Shown here: positions 11,165-23,461 of the stretch, one piece after another
Layout: every line of letters starts with the position of its first letter
How positions within the stretch are numbered: position 1 is the stretch's first letter
Assembly: GCA_016271365.2 (NCBI GenBank)
Contig: CM057456.1
Coordinates: 609,341,501 to 609,405,500 of the forward strand
DNA: 64,000 nucleotides
Direction: 5' to 3'
Source: Neoceratodus forsteri
Lineage: Eukaryota > Chordata > Ceratodontiformes > Ceratodontidae
The notes under the pieces: model-generated
What the model saw: only the letters and a program-made list of their open reading frames with translations
Told to the model about the DNA's origin: nothing
The model's database searches: none
Position numbers and translations under genes: made by a program

Positions 11165-11355
11165 TTCAGGATAACCCAGCTGAGATGCAACATCACACTT
11201 TCATTGGGGTCCTGCTACTGCCCAATAAAACAGCTAGGAGAACTGAAACCCAGTGAGATTAACTGGTTTAAGGCCAGGTCACATGGCTGTGGTGGGAATC
11301 AAATCTCTGATCTCCTGCGTCTTAATTCAGTGCTTTAATCACTGTGCCACACTGT
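11165..11355 (-). mobile_element. MIR-like CORE SINE, degraded
   Basis: Read on the minus strand it has a tRNA-like head (GTGGCACAGTGATTAAAGC, then a B-box-like GATTTGATTCCCACCAC) followed by CATGTGACCTGGCCTTAA. That is the layout of MIR-type SINEs and of the better copies at 13545 and 20791. Confidence 0.6.
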
Positions 11356-11439
11356 CTCGAATATCACTGACATGACAGAAACATGCAAGTACCAGCATGG
11401 GATAAATAGGATGGATTTGAACTGGCAGTTTCACCTTAA

Positions 11440-11770
11440 GCATGAACACAGGTATGAGAGGGAATTCCATGAAGTCGGCAGGAGGAAGAAAGATGTCCGC
11501 AAGCACTTTTTCACTGCAAAGTAATGGATACGTGGAACAGACTGCCTGAGGGTGTGGTGCAGACCAAATTAGTGGGACTTTCAAGGCTGGGTGAGACAGG
11601 CATATGGCGATAGTAAAACAGAAGGGGCAGAAGTAAGTGGGAGAGCTGGCCACTAGGCCCTTGTGGTGTAGCTAGGTACGGTGGGCAAACTGCGTGAGCC
11701 GCTGGGTCTTTTTCTGCTCTCACCTTCTATCTTTCTCTGTTTATATGTATGTCACCTTCCTGGCCACCAC
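11440..11770 (+). mobile_element. CR1/L3-like LINE 3' end
   Basis: Plus-strand translation gives a decayed C-terminal LINE segment equivalent to RKHFFT..VVDAWNxLP in the CR1 copies here (about 11495-11560), then a 3' UTR with CCGCTGGGTCTTTTTCTGCT and CTATCTTTCTCTGTTTATATG at about 11700-11750. This matches the usual CR1/L3 3' terminus. It is the only clear plus-strand CR1-type 3' end in the window. Confidence 0.68.
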
Positions 11771-12734
11771 ATGTCTGCCACACTATTCCTGTAACAGAGC
11801 AGCTCATGGCCATCACGGTGGGGCTGGAGCTTCATTTGGAGCTGGGACTGAGAGAGACAGACCATTGTCTTACTTGTTTGTTTTGTAAATTAATTGTTAT
11901 GAAGCTGGCACACAAGTGGCTCAAAAAAGCAAAATGTAAATGCACTCAAAGGCAAAAGTCCTCTTTGGTTAGCAATAAATGGCACAGCACGCTTTAACTG
12001 CAAATAAATGCGTGTTAATAGCCGAGTATCCACACCCAACTATTCTCTACCTATTTGATCCAGTTTGCTGCTAACACTACTGAATAGCTTACAACTCAGT
12101 GTGCTCTATAATTTGAGTTTTATGCTACTTTGATTCTGTACCAATATCTTGCCCTATGTTTGTGGCACACTACCTTAGCCCTCATCCTGACTGCCCCCAT
12201 AACCAATGTACTTGTGCACTTCTTGCGTTGTTGTTTTTTTTTTTTTCTTATTCTGGCATTCATTACTTGTACTCTGATTTATTTGTTCATGTACCTGAAA
12301 CTGTAGTTGTAACTTTGTTATTGCTGTTTCATTCCCTGCTGTATCCCTTCTCCAAGGTTGCCAATACCGGTCGCCAAATTTTAAATAACTAATAAATAAT
12401 TCTCCTGACACCACATAAAAAGGTGCAGCAGGGAATCCCATTATAAATAAACAAAGTGCAAGCTGGACCACCTGAGGAACCTGTTGATAAGTAAAGCATC
12501 TGGACATTTTGTGTTAGGCTCTCCTCAGGGTAATGTTTCCAACTGGACTTTAAACATACATTTATTAAAACATGCCTGATCGAAGAGGAATGAAAATGTG
12601 GGGTTTAGGTTCCAGCATGAGCTTGAGATGCACTGAGTGAACAGTTATTGATATCTTTACCCACCTATAGAGGAAACACAGGATTTACAACAGCCAGGTG
12701 TGACGGTGACTGAACATGAGATAACATTTAATAG
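11771..12734. other. Unrecognised stretch
   Basis: AT-rich sequence without a recognised gene or element. A T-rich run at about 12233-12247 is the only low-complexity feature. Confidence 0.5.
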
Positions 12735-12900
12735 AGAATAATGGATAGGTAAGCGTGTATTATGGATTTTTTACACACCCGAGGTGTGTGATAAAGCATA
12801 AACCTCGAGAACGAAGCTCAAGGGGTTTATATGGTCATCACACACCAACGGTATGTAGAAAAAATCCATAAATACACACTTACCTATCATTTATTTTTTA
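12735..12900. repeat. Foldback element, loop group B (copy 2)
   Basis: Left arm GGATAGGTAAGCGTGTATTA and TATGGATTTTTTACACACC pairs with the right arm GTAGAAAAAATCCATAAATA and ACACACTTACCTATC. Loop 12800-12829 reads AAACCTCGAG ... GAAGCTCAAGGGGTTT. The left tip GAGAATAATGGATAGG is shared with 23462 and 41478, and the right flank TTATTTTTTATAATTGCTG is close to sequence at 31806 and 41609. Confidence 0.8.
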
Positions 12901-13407
12901 TAATTGCTGGTGTTTGGGAGTTGCAGTGGTTATTTAGGCAACAAGCAAATAAAGCAACTAAGCAGAAAAGCTACAGTAAGCAACATCTAAAACTAAGTAG
13001 CATCTGTCAACACAAGTTCAACATGAAGAGAAGTGAACAATTTTTAAAATGCATCTCTTTAGGCTGTGATATCAGTCAAAAATACCACTGGTCTTGTTGA
13101 GAGTCCTGCTGTTATGTTTCTATGGATCACGACCCAGAAGTGTTTCCATGGAGACGAGGGTCTTTGCTTCCCCATGGAGATCTCTGGGAATTTTCTGAAG
13201 GTGTGGTGAAACAGTTTGTTTTGTCTTTTTTTGTAAAGAGAGACAAAACTGGAGCTTTTACTGACCACTGAGGAGAGTGCTGAGTTGAACGTAACATGCG
13301 AATAGCTCAGGTGCCTGAACAGACAACCATGAGTACCCACCTGAAGTGTCTCACGCTGGCACTGCCGCATGATCAGTGTACCTGGCATTTTCTGATTTGC
13401 CAAATGT
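12901..13407. other. Unrecognised stretch
   Basis: Nothing recognised. Short frames on both strands lack family resemblance. Confidence 0.5.
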
Positions 13408-13474
13408 CATAATAACTGGATTTCGGGTTATTACCAATTTTTGTAGCGTAATAACCCGAAATCCAGTTATTACG
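13408..13474. repeat. Near-perfect 67-bp hairpin
   Basis: AATAACTGGATTTCGGGTTA (from 13411) is exactly matched by the reverse complement TAACCCGAAATCCAGTTATT ending near 13472, around a 15-base loop CCAATTTTTGTAGCG. The stem is at least 23 bp without mismatch, so it is young or maintained. Confidence 0.85.
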
Positions 13475-13544
13475 GTGTTTGAAGACAACAGTAATCATGT
13501 TGATAAATGCCTTCACCAGTAATTATATACCAAAAATGTGTTAT

Positions 13545-13730
13545 GGAGGCAGTATAGCGCAGTTATTTAAGGCTCTGAGCTGCAAATCTGGAGACCTGGG
13601 TTTGAATCCCACAGCCTCCACTTGCATACTGTGAGACCCTGAGCAAATCACTTAACTTCCCTGTGCTCCCAGGTTGCACCTGTAAACAAGCTTTCAGCTT
13701 AGTGTGTCTTTCCTGGTTAAACAATTTGGG
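13545..13730 (+). mobile_element. MIR-like CORE SINE
   Basis: tRNA-like head GGAGGCAGTATAGCGCAGTT, B-box GGGTTTGAATCCCAC at about 13598, then the core CCTGAGCAAATCACTTAACTT with CCCTGTGCTCCCAGG, close to the core of mammalian MIR. It ends near TGGTTAAACAATT. The copies at 20791 and 61594 are nearly the same layout, so the family was active in this lineage. Confidence 0.82.
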
Positions 13731-15519
13731 GGGGGGAATAGTTAATGTCCGCAATAACTCCCACACCTTTGAAAGCAGTAATGCAAAAATCAGCCATCCT
13801 GTAGACCGGCTTAAATTCCTATACAAGCAAATTAGAGCACTACAATTGATTAACAGGTGTCAGAGGCACGGAACAGTATAGTGTATAGTACAATATAGTA
13901 TAGTGTTTCTACACCTAACCAGGATGGGGAGGAGAAGGAAACCTCCAAAGGAACAGCAAGCCAGATAACATTATGGCCACCTTCAGTTCTTGTACAACTA
14001 CAGTAGGCCTCTCAAGGGGTGGCAGGCTTGGTTAAGAATAAGCAACCTTCTGCATTACTGTAACTGTCATTTGGCCTGCTGCACAGTCCTCTCAGGACCC
14101 TCTTGTGTTGCACCTAACCAAGGATATCATAGTTTGAAAAAGGTCAACTAAATAATCACCAGGTCACAAAGAGGAGTGGAAGCCATGGATTGCAACCTTA
14201 ATTTAGTTTCCTTTGTTGGGGATTGCAATTGCAGTCACAAGTTTAAAAAAAAAAGGTAAATGGGCCCCGCACCACCTCCCACCATGCTGCCTGATGCAGC
14301 ACAGCAAGTTGGGGGGGGGGGTTCTCCCCTCCCACCCCTGAATGGGGGGTAAAACCAAGTTTATCTGGAGGCAGCTGTGGTCAGGCTGGTGGGTGTTTCA
14401 GTACTATGGGGCAACCAGAAGTAAACCTTTAGTGGAGGATATCAGGGGCCACAGACTGTAAGAAAACAAAAGATACATAAAAATGTCAGCCTACCTGTGC
14501 AGCAACCCTGTTTCTACTCAAATAAGCCCAGAGGATCGGCTGACAGAAGAGAATCAAGCATCTTAGAGAATGTTGCTATTCGCTGGAGAGGAAGGGTTGC
14601 CAGCTCCACAGTCCTACTAACAATTAAGTGACCACAGGTGACAGTGCAATGACTAATATTGGCAGCTGGGACAACACCAATAGGGACCCACAACAACACA
14701 TCATACAGGCTCGCACCTGCAGCTCAGATGTAAGAAGTACCAACAAGAGGGTGGTAACAAGTGGAAAAACCCTGGAGCACACTGGATGATGCCAGAGCCC
14801 CTACACAAATGACTGCCCCTACCAATGGGTCACCTTCTGGGGACACTGACCCAAAGCCCCCACCATGAGACATAAGCAGGGAAGCAGGCTAGATAAGGGG
14901 GTATAGGGGGTTGGTAGATCAAGAGGTCAAATGAATTTAAACAAAAAAGGTAAAACCTTATCATAGTGAATGGCTTAAATATATGTTTCCTACTTGAGTA
15001 TTTTTCTGTAGTCTGTTTCTACCGAAATGCAAAAAGTTTGGTCATGGCTACTTTGGAGTATGGATGTCAAGTCAGTGATCAGAGTAACAAGATCCATTCC
15101 ATGTTCTTATGCAGTAATATTTACACCGTTTGGAATACTGAAGCTGCGTAATCAGAGTACTGCTCCATTTAAGATAGTTATGTCCCATAGCCTCTTCTGC
15201 TTGGATCAGATTTTGTGCAGCCCAAGAATCCATTCAGCTGTGGCTGCTATTACTCTCTCTTAGCTTAGGGCTGACACCATAGGAGAACCCTCTCTTGGCA
15301 TTAGATGGTGCCAGCAATAGCCTTGGGATACCATCTGTATCTAGGGTTGAGGTGGTATCTGCTCGCCGGAGGTCCCTTGTGATAATCACACACAGCCACC
15401 AATTATTTCCATATTGCCCTTTCACAACTCTACTCTGTATTTCTTTTAAAATAGTAAAGAGAGTGCTGCAAACAATTGCTGCGATTCACAAATGTCTATG
15501 TGCTGTGTAAGGGCAGTGC
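13731..15519. other. Unrecognised stretch
   Basis: No gene or element recognised. It includes an A run (14243-14254), a G run (14312-14322) and short unrelated frames. Confidence 0.5.
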
Positions 15520-16140
15520 ATAGTCATTTCCATGACTGAATGCCACATGGTGGTGCCCTGCACACCCCCCGGCTGCATTCACCAACAGGTGCGTTAATGC
15601 TCCTTGCAGTGGGATCCCCGGCTGGCTGCGAGGCACCGTGCCAGGGGTGGGACAGGGGCATGCCAGGGGAGAGCCCTATTGTGGCACCCATTCACAATGG
15701 CACTGTGTGCCATTCCAGGCTGCATCCTCTCCACGGGGGGGAAGAGGCATAGCCTTTGTGCCCCCTCCCTATCCTGGTGCCGCAGTGGCAAAGCTGTGCT
15801 GGTTCCTTCTCCATGCTGCCCCAGTCCCATTGGACCAGAGGGGGGATGGGGTGGCCACCCGGGCATTCGCCCGGTGTCCTGTCAGAGTCACTGTGTGTGG
15901 CTACCAGAATTCCCACACCATGTTGGGCCAGTGATCCACTAGCAGACCAGGTAAGAGCATTCCATTGGCTACCCACCTGTGTCCGCCGATCCACCCCCAT
16001 GCACTAGCGCGCCATGGGAGGGTCCACATATGGGAGGCTCATGGTGGCTGGTGATCATGAATGCCAGCCACCATACATCCGTCCACTGGTGCGGAGTCAC
16101 GCGGCCGGGTTATGTGCATTACGAGCGTGTAAACCCACCC
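15520..16140. other. GC-rich unrecognised segment
   Basis: GC content is clearly above the surroundings, with overlapping open frames on both strands. That is expected in GC-rich DNA and not evidence of coding. Its composition resembles the body of the GC-rich SINEs, but I could not find a matching head, A-tail or target duplication. Confidence 0.4.
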
Positions 16141-16849
16141 CTTAGTGAATCGCAGCCAATGTTATTTTACTATTTTTTGTATCAAATTTGTGTGTTTGAA
16201 CTGTTTTACAAGAGCCGCAACCAGGTGTTATTTATCTCCAGAACTTTAAAAATATTTGACACATTATATGATATGTATGCCACATGAAATACTATGATCT
16301 ATAATAAGCTAATCAGTGAATTCTGGGTCTGTTTCCAAATACTGTACAGGTGTTAAGCAGCAACTGCCAGTAAACGTAAGTGCTAAGGAACAGCTGTTTT
16401 AATTCTACCTTTGTGAATTAATGGGGGATTAAAGAGCTTCTCATGGATGTTGAGGCACAATTGAGCTATCACGTCATATATCTTTGATTGGTTCCTCCTC
16501 TCTGTCATTTACTACCGAGGAAATCAGCACAAACCCAATACTATAATCCCTTCCAGTTCATATTTTTCTGCAGCGTATTCCCCACTTGAAGACATAATCC
16601 TCCATTTTGACATCACAATCTGTTGCCATGGCAAGAAGAGTATTATGACCTCAGGTGCAGAATGAGCAGCAGCAGCAGATGAACTCTTAATGGGCAGATA
16701 TGCTGTCTTCATGAAAACGATCTCTGTAATAAATAACAAGGAAATACAGTACTAATGTGACATATGAACTGAATTGAGTCTAAATATATTGTTTTTCAAA
16801 GTTCCCCTGGAGATGTCAGCTGCTTTTTGTATACTTTATTTCTTTTACA
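16141..16849. other. Unrecognised stretch
   Basis: AT-rich. A weak inverted repeat around 16595-16655 (GACATCACAATCTGTTGCC and GGCAAGAAGAGTATTATG) resembles one at 36285-36345. Otherwise nothing is recognised. Confidence 0.45.
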
Positions 16850-17660
16850 AGGTTAGGCCAGGAAAACTACAGTAAACGAAGGCTTGTTCCAGGTGTGTCC
16901 TGGGACCACAGGTAAATTAAGTGACTTACTTACCCATGGTCACACAGTATGCAAGTGGTGGCTGTGGGATTCAAACCCAGTTCTCCAGGGCCAGTCTGTC
17001 AGTGCAGCAGTAGCACTACCGCTCGGGACACTGGTGAGCTGAGTTCAGCAACGAGCTCGAGCTGCCGGGGCTGGCCGGGTGGGGGGGGAGGACTGAGCAT
17101 CCCAGGGATGCTCTCCTCCTCTGGGGAGGGAGGGAGGGTCAGCATCCCTGCTGCAATACTGCCACCTGGGTGACCAAAGGTGGCACTGCAGCTCAGGAGC
17201 ACTGTGGGAGGGAAGGACTTTGGCCGAGATCCAGAGCAGCAGAGTGCCTTGTGTGCACATGCTACTTGGATATCCATGCATGCCAATGTCCTCAGGAACA
17301 GGAGAAATGATGGAAAAGACCCCGCAGCTGGCCCAATGACAACCTCTGGTACCGTGACAAAAGGACCGAACCCGGAAACCCATGGACACTGCCTAACAAA
17401 GGTTTGTGCAGGTAGGGGGGAGTAGAAAGCGGGTGCTCTCTTCTTCCCTACCCGGGAAGCAATACGAGGCAGCATGGAGGCAGAGTACCACGGGGTAGTA
17501 CAGTAGTATGCCTAGCCACAGGTACCTTGGAGGACCCTGAGGGAGTGGCTCAGCTAGCTGCGGTGTAGAAGGGGGCGTGATAAACAGAGAGTTTAAAAAA
17601 AAACAGTTCTCCAGGTTTCCAGTTCAGTGCTCTTAATCACTATGCTGCACTGCCTCCCAC
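16850..17660 (-). mobile_element. MIR-like CORE SINE split by a later SINE
   Basis: On the minus strand the head (GGGAGGCAGTGCAGCATAGT at 17641-17660) and the core (TGTGTGACCATGGGTAAGT at about 16931-16950) of one CORE SINE are separated by 614 bp. CAGTTCTCCAGG occurs at both break points (16978-16989 and 17604-17615), which is the target-site duplication of the inserted GC-rich SINE. Confidence 0.82.
16990..17603 (+). mobile_element. GC-rich ~600-bp SINE nested in a CORE SINE
   Basis: GC-rich body with the family hallmark GGGATGCTCTCCTCCTCTGG (about 17103-17122, compare 1271 and 24950), a short A-tail at 17595-17603 and a 12-bp target-site duplication CAGTTCTCCAGG. The head is more diverged than in other copies. 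Confidence 0.8.
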
Positions 17661-18910
17661 TGAAAATACTGAATACACACAGAAATATACAATGAAAATA
17701 TTGAAATTGACTTTCCGCACAGATGTTCAACATTGGAAAATAGGACTTTAAGAGCAGCTCTTGATTTCAGCATGTCCTTTCATATACATAAAGATTCAGT
17801 TCTTACAGTTAACTAGAGAATGCACTTTTTAGTTCTAAGGTCTTGTCAGGGTTTATACCGCATTTTGGTTGTCTGTCTGAAAAGTCAAATTATTTGACTG
17901 CCCTCTACTGATCTCATAGTGCCTTTATTTATGACATCATAGGATTTACGAGGACAACAGACAGTGATGTCACAAACCACAAATGTGAGATAGGTAGGGG
18001 GACAATCTGGGTCTTTTTGAAAGGCACAGCAAAATGGGTACTGCTTTACCTAAGATATTTAGTAGACCTATATCAGGAAAAAATAACAAAAAAACCTAGA
18101 AAACACTAGTTAAAAATAATTGTTGTAAATGCAAGTTTTTATAACAGTCTATTTTAGTAGACACCAGGGGAGGTATTTTCAAAGCCTATGCCTAGATACA
18201 ATTTTCTATTGCACAACTTTGGACATAAATGAATTTGTCCCTTTGTCCAATTTTCAAAGATAGGACATAGCTACGTCCAATTTGTAAAACTCAGACTTAG
18301 TAATGTCCAGTTTGCAAAGTTCAGCTGTAAATGTGCCCAACACAATCTTCAGACCAAGGGCTGGATTTTCAAAGGCGAGAGAATGACACATGGTGCTTGC
18401 ATAAAAATAAAAATGATGCAAGGGGCAGTATGCATCAGAACTTGCATCAGTGCTGATTTTCTAATGGTGCTGTTGTCAAAGTTAGGTCTGCATCCGCCAG
18501 ACTAGCTTGCGCCATGCTTGCATCAAAACAATATCTGCGCCATGTCAGAGAGGGGGCCTGCATCCAAAAAATGATTCACCATGCCATTATTTGGGATTTT
18601 CAAAGCATGAAGGTCCTGTCAGTGACTTGACCAGCCAGAGCTAGTCTAACAGTCACAAAAGCATATAAAGAGGCCCACAGCAGGCAGGCTGACCTGAGTG
18701 TGTTACTATGAATGGCATTCTGCTGCACAAGTCCTGCATTGTATACATTCAATACTTTCACATGTACCATAACATGTAAAATATTGCTTCCAGAGTCAAG
18801 CCCATCCAGTACTCATCAGTACTGTCTTATGAGTGCTATGATTGGAACGGAGAGGGTAAATTATGTGGAGGTTAGGTTATAGGGCCAATATTCCCCTATG
18901 GGACTATTTT
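17661..18910. other. Unrecognised stretch with a repeated ATTTTCAAAG motif
   Basis: Three ATTTTCAAAG motifs (near 18176, 18250 and 18367) and a fourth at 18595, with TGCATCA/GCATC-rich sequence in 18400-18570. This may be one or two degraded non-autonomous DNA transposons, but I cannot find terminal inverted repeats or target duplications with confidence. Confidence 0.3.
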
Positions 18911-18914
18911 TAAT

Positions 18915-19340
18915 TTTTTTATTTTAGCTTTTTGTTGACCGGGTAAGTGCACTAGACAAATCCTGCCTATTTTCAGGCATGACCCAGGGGAGGGGGATAC
19001 AGATGAATGCCAACTGACTTTTTGAAACCAGATTAAGCTTTTGGTGGTATTTATAGTGAATGAGGGAAATTTGGCCAGGACACCGAAGAAATTCTCCTAC
19101 TCTTTTCAATAAGTGCCATGGGATCTTTAACATCCACCTGAACTACCACCAATCCAGGCAGATGGGACCTCGGTTTAACGTCTCATCCAAAAGACAGCAC
19201 CTCAGAAGTGCAGCACCCCTCTCATGCTGCACTACAGGGATATTAACCCAAGTGCCAGATGTGGGAACTGAACCCACAGCCTTCTGATCTCCCGGCCTCA
19301 GAGGCGAGTGTGTTACCTACTGAGCCACTGACACTGCATC
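18915..19340 (-). mobile_element. LF-SINE/Deu-core-like SINE, minus-strand copy
   Basis: Read on the minus strand: tRNA-like head (GTGTCAGTGGCTCAGTAGGT, B-box GGGTTCAGTTCCCAC), then a long core with GAGGTGCTGTCTTTTGGATG, TTAAACCGAGGTCCCATCTG and GATGTTAAAGATCCCATGGC, and a tail ending ACCCGGTCAACAAAAAG. About 420 bp and collinear with 51491-51920. From memory the core looks like the LF-SINE/deuterostome-core class found in coelacanth and cartilaginous fishes. Confidence 0.78.
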
Positions 19341-20524
19341 TGATTAGTTTAGAGAGTTTTGAGAGCTTAAAATGCCATTGTCTCAGTCATTTCTTCCACC
19401 AGATTTTTTGACGCAGCTCCCATCATTCTCGACCATGCATAATTCTTTTGATGCCATGGTCCTCTTGCTTTGTATTGAAGCATGTGGCATGTCGCCGCAG
19501 CTTAGCAGAAAATGGAGCATTCCGTGCATCTTCCAGACTTCCCGATTCTGTACTTTTTAAAATTAAAATACACCAAGTTGCGGTGCGAGAAAATGATGCT
19601 CGTGCTGCTAAAAGCTAAACCAGAGGGTTAGCTTCTCGGGTACAGGAGCCCACATTCTCAGGAGTTTTCCTTTAAATATGTGTTTATATACTTGGATTAT
19701 TCACCTCCTATCTTCCTTTCCTCAAAGATACACAATTTCAAAAAATGTAATCTGTTCTCATAGCTTTTCTTCTCTAGCCCTCTTATCAACATTGTTGCTC
19801 TTTTCTGATGTCCTTTTGGTAATATGTCACCTAGAACAGACAGCAATATATGTATATGGGTGTTGAAACTGGTGTCTCTAATGGTTTGACAAGAGTCCCT
19901 TATGCTGACTGGGTGAGAGGACTGCAGAGTAAAGCTGATTGGTTCTGTCTGCCCAACCAGTGTGAGAGACCCTTTTATAACCATTAGAAACGCCAATTAC
20001 AATACCCACAAAAATATTATACGACAGTGAACTGCCAATAATATGTAGAGAGGGTGTCTTGGTGACCAGTTTTAAATTTATTTTTAAATATTTTAATTTT
20101 CTGTCCCCCCCCTTGTGTGTTGTTAGACTCATCCAATGTCCTGCACTGTGGACACCCACACCACAGTGGTGTCCCTGTAGGACTGGCACTTAGGTGTCGA
20201 GGCTGTAGGAACATTGGCTTAGCACAGTGGATGGAATGAAGGCCATAAGATGGTTAAAAAATACATTTTGGGGGGGGTAGTTCAAACACGACAAGGAGGA
20301 TTTGTTGGTCTTGCTGAGGGGAACCAGATTTAGCAAGTTTGGCACAGTTGAGCTGGGGCTTTAGGGTATCTTTAAAAAAAAGGCAAGGAGGAACACAATT
20401 TTTAGACTCAAACAAGCCTTTCTGATGACTGATTCCACTTACACAGACATCTACCTTTTCTGAAATGCTGTTTGGAACAGAGTGCACTTTAAGTAAAAGC
20501 AAGCAGCTTTCACTATGTAAAAAA
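19341..20524. other. Unrecognised stretch
   Basis: No gene or element recognised. 19697-20189 minus-strand frames are short and unlike any family I know. Confidence 0.45.
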
Positions 20525-20740
20525 ATCAGGCACGAGTGCATCCAGCACAGAGTGTAAGGAGACAACAGTACATAGTACAAGAGGTGCAGCTGTTCTCCTC
20601 GCCGATTGATTGATTGCATTCCATTGCCATATAATACTCCAAATGCGGCTTCACCAGGGATTTGCAGTCACATGATGACCTCTCTAGCAACTTTCTAAGT
20701 GGCGCCCTATGTATCACACACACTACAAGACTTTTCAAGT
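20525..20740 (-). pseudogene. Possible CR1 reverse-transcriptase C-terminal scrap
   Basis: Minus-strand translation contains [15 protein letters not shown], matching the LVRPHLEYC block of the better CR1 copies (42147-42947). Only about 30-40 residues are alignable by eye. Confidence 0.45.
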
Positions 20741-20790
20741 TTTTATTTCAATAGAAGACAAATATTTAAGGTATATTGTTTCAAGCTCTT

Positions 20791-20975
20791 GGAGGCAGTG
20801 TAGTGCAGTGTTTTAAGGCTCTGAGCTGCAAACCTGGAGACCTGGGTTTGAATCCCACAGCCCCCACTTGCATACTGTGTGACCCTGAGCAAGTCACATA
20901 ACTTCTTTGTGCTCCCAGGTTACAGCTGTAAACAAGCTTCAGCTTAGTGTGTCTCTCCAGGTTAATAAAAAAAAA
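20791..20975 (+). mobile_element. MIR-like CORE SINE with target-site duplication
   Basis: Head GGAGGCAGTGTAGTGCAGTG, B-box GGGTTTGAATCCCACAG, core TGTGTGACCCTGAGCAAGTC, ending in CCAGGTTAATAAAAAAAAA. AAGCTCT occurs on both sides (20783-20789 and 20974-20980), a likely target-site duplication. Confidence 0.85.
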
Positions 20976-20980
20976 GCTCT

Positions 20981-23461
20981 GGTAGTACACTAGATGACCA
21001 TTGGAACACCTTTTTATATTTTAATGCACATGTGTCTCATATATGGGACACATCTCCCATCTGCTGCACTTTTTAGTCATATGAGATAATTCAGCTATGG
21101 CAGGATTCTGTACCTATAGAGCTCCACCACACATAGGACACAGGCACCTGCCGGCAGCTGAGATAAGCTTGGCACTGGTATACCCACAGGCATACTGAAC
21201 ACTAAAAGACAGCAACTTCTTCATGACCAGCTGCAAAAGAATGAGTGCATAATTAAAGCATAGATCAAAACCCTCTACTCATCTCATGCACTTCAAAATC
21301 ATACATGCGCGCTGTCACATAATTGTACCCTTTCTAAGCAAAAGCAGATAGGAAGTATCAGTAGTCACCACCAGTATTCATTATGGCCTATTTCCTTAGG
21401 AACAAGGAAATGCTGAATGCATTAAGTGCAATAATTTGAGTAAGAATGAAATATCAAAAAGCTAGATATTAATGAACTACCTTATGACACTTTCTATTAA
21501 TTATGCATGTTTGTATTTTTAACAAACACATTTGAATAATTTATGGGCACTGACATATATCAGTAAATGCTTTGAATAGACAACTTTGTCTTGGAGTCTA
21601 GTGTTCGCATCAAAACACTTCCATTTATTAGTTGGACAATCTGTAATTATGCAGTCAGATCATAAAATAAAAATGTGTTGATGTTTTTAGATCTGAAATT
21701 AGGTCATGGACTCCATTTAGAATTCTACCCAGGAGAACCTGCTTTTTAATCTGTTCTGTGACTGCGTCCGACAATTATGCATTTTAGACATTCTGGAGTA
21801 TGACATAATTGGATGGCTAGCATGTTTCTAAGGAAATAACCTGATCATCAGTGCCTAGCAAATCATATGCAAATTACATTCCCATCTGCATCACCCTCTA
21901 CCTTTGCACCAAGGAATCTGAGTCCCAAAGCAGAGGCGTGGGGGATTTGTCCCCTTGCATGCTGGGTTAACTAACACGATTATAACTTGATTTGTTTAAC
22001 AATTAACATATCACTACTTTTTATTTCAGTCTTCACATATCCCTTCCATCCATGTTTACTCACACTCTACATTAGTCAAGAAACATTAGCATGACACATA
22101 CTGTTCCCTTCTCAATTTTTTTATTTTTCCCTTATTTCTTTCTCTGAGTCCTTGCACGCTTTACTGTACCCCCTCTGTACATTTCAGCTTCTCTCTGTAT
22201 CACCTTTCTTGTTGTTTTTCTCTGTGGTGTCATTACTGCAGTTGCTGTAACAATACTGTCGACCAGGGCTTTGCTCTAAGCATTGTGGGGATGACAAAGC
22301 ACAGGAGCACAAATCAAAAACATGGAGGCCCCGTTCCCAATAATGCATAAATGCTTTAGCGGAAACACTGTCACTAGCAGACCCATGAGACTGGTGTTAG
22401 CAGCAGATTACCCTGCCACAAAGGACACGCAAGTTCACATATCAGTTCCAGAGTCTCCTTGGTGAGCCAGCAGGAGACTGTAGAAACATCCACTTGGAAG
22501 ATTGCAGCCTCAGGGGTGGAAAGGAGCCATTTGTCACCGCACTGTTGCCCTCTAGTGGCCAAGGGGTGGAGCACGATGTAATCACCAGTGACCTGCTGAT
22601 GTTACAGCATAACCTCTGTACTGCTCTGCCCTCCGACGTCCCTCAGAGATGATCAGCACCAGTGGGGAATTAAACAATGAACATACCTCACCGAATTTGT
22701 GAAGCCTATTTCTGAACCCTGATCCCTTGACCTCCTGCCTGCTATACAGCAGTAGATTCTCCTTCCCAGTGCTTTTCCACTGGAGACATATAATGGGAGA
22801 TTAATCGCCCAAGGAGGCTTGTTGTATTATAATGGGGGTGGGACAAAAGGATGGGAGCTGCTAAAAGAAAACAATGTTAAGTTAAAAAACAACTAACTGG
22901 AATGCTTTTAGATGCCAAGCATGTTTCTTTGTCTACCATCTGCACCACATGTTATTTGATTCAAGGAACATGTACCCGTCAGTGGACATAGTCCAGAACT
23001 GTCATAAATACAACAGTTGTAGTAAAGCAATCCACATGTCTCAAAAAGGTTGACTGTAAATTATTCCTCACATGCCAGAGCTAGTGTGATTTGTCAGGGT
23101 AACTCAAAATACTGTCTGTCCTCATACCTTTCACTAAAATCTGATACTTGGAAATTAATTCATACAGAAGCCTGGGAACTCTGTTCTCTGATGATAGTGA
23201 TAACGATGCTGATGAAGAGGATAAGAAAAAAGGGTAATGACTTCTAAGATGATATATGCTCTTTAAATATTCATTTTAATATTTTACTATTTTTAATATT
23301 TAAACATTGCTTTGTACTGTCACCTACGAAAATGGGCAAAATTATTGATAGGCCTTCATTTTAAATCAATGGGAAAATATGTTAACTCACAAGATACCAT
23401 GTTATCTTGTGAGCTGGGTATGTCACAAATGCTATCTTGCCCTGTTGGGTACATCACATAT
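20981..23461. other. Unrecognised stretch
   Basis: About 2.5 kb of AT-rich DNA without recognised genes or repeats on either strand. It is the longest plain interval in the window. Confidence 0.5.

Noticed and set aside
15540..16007. Cluster of overlapping frames in GC-rich DNA
   Set aside because: Frames occur on both strands with low-complexity Pro/Cys/His/Gly content, as expected from GC richness; no splice sites or homology support them.
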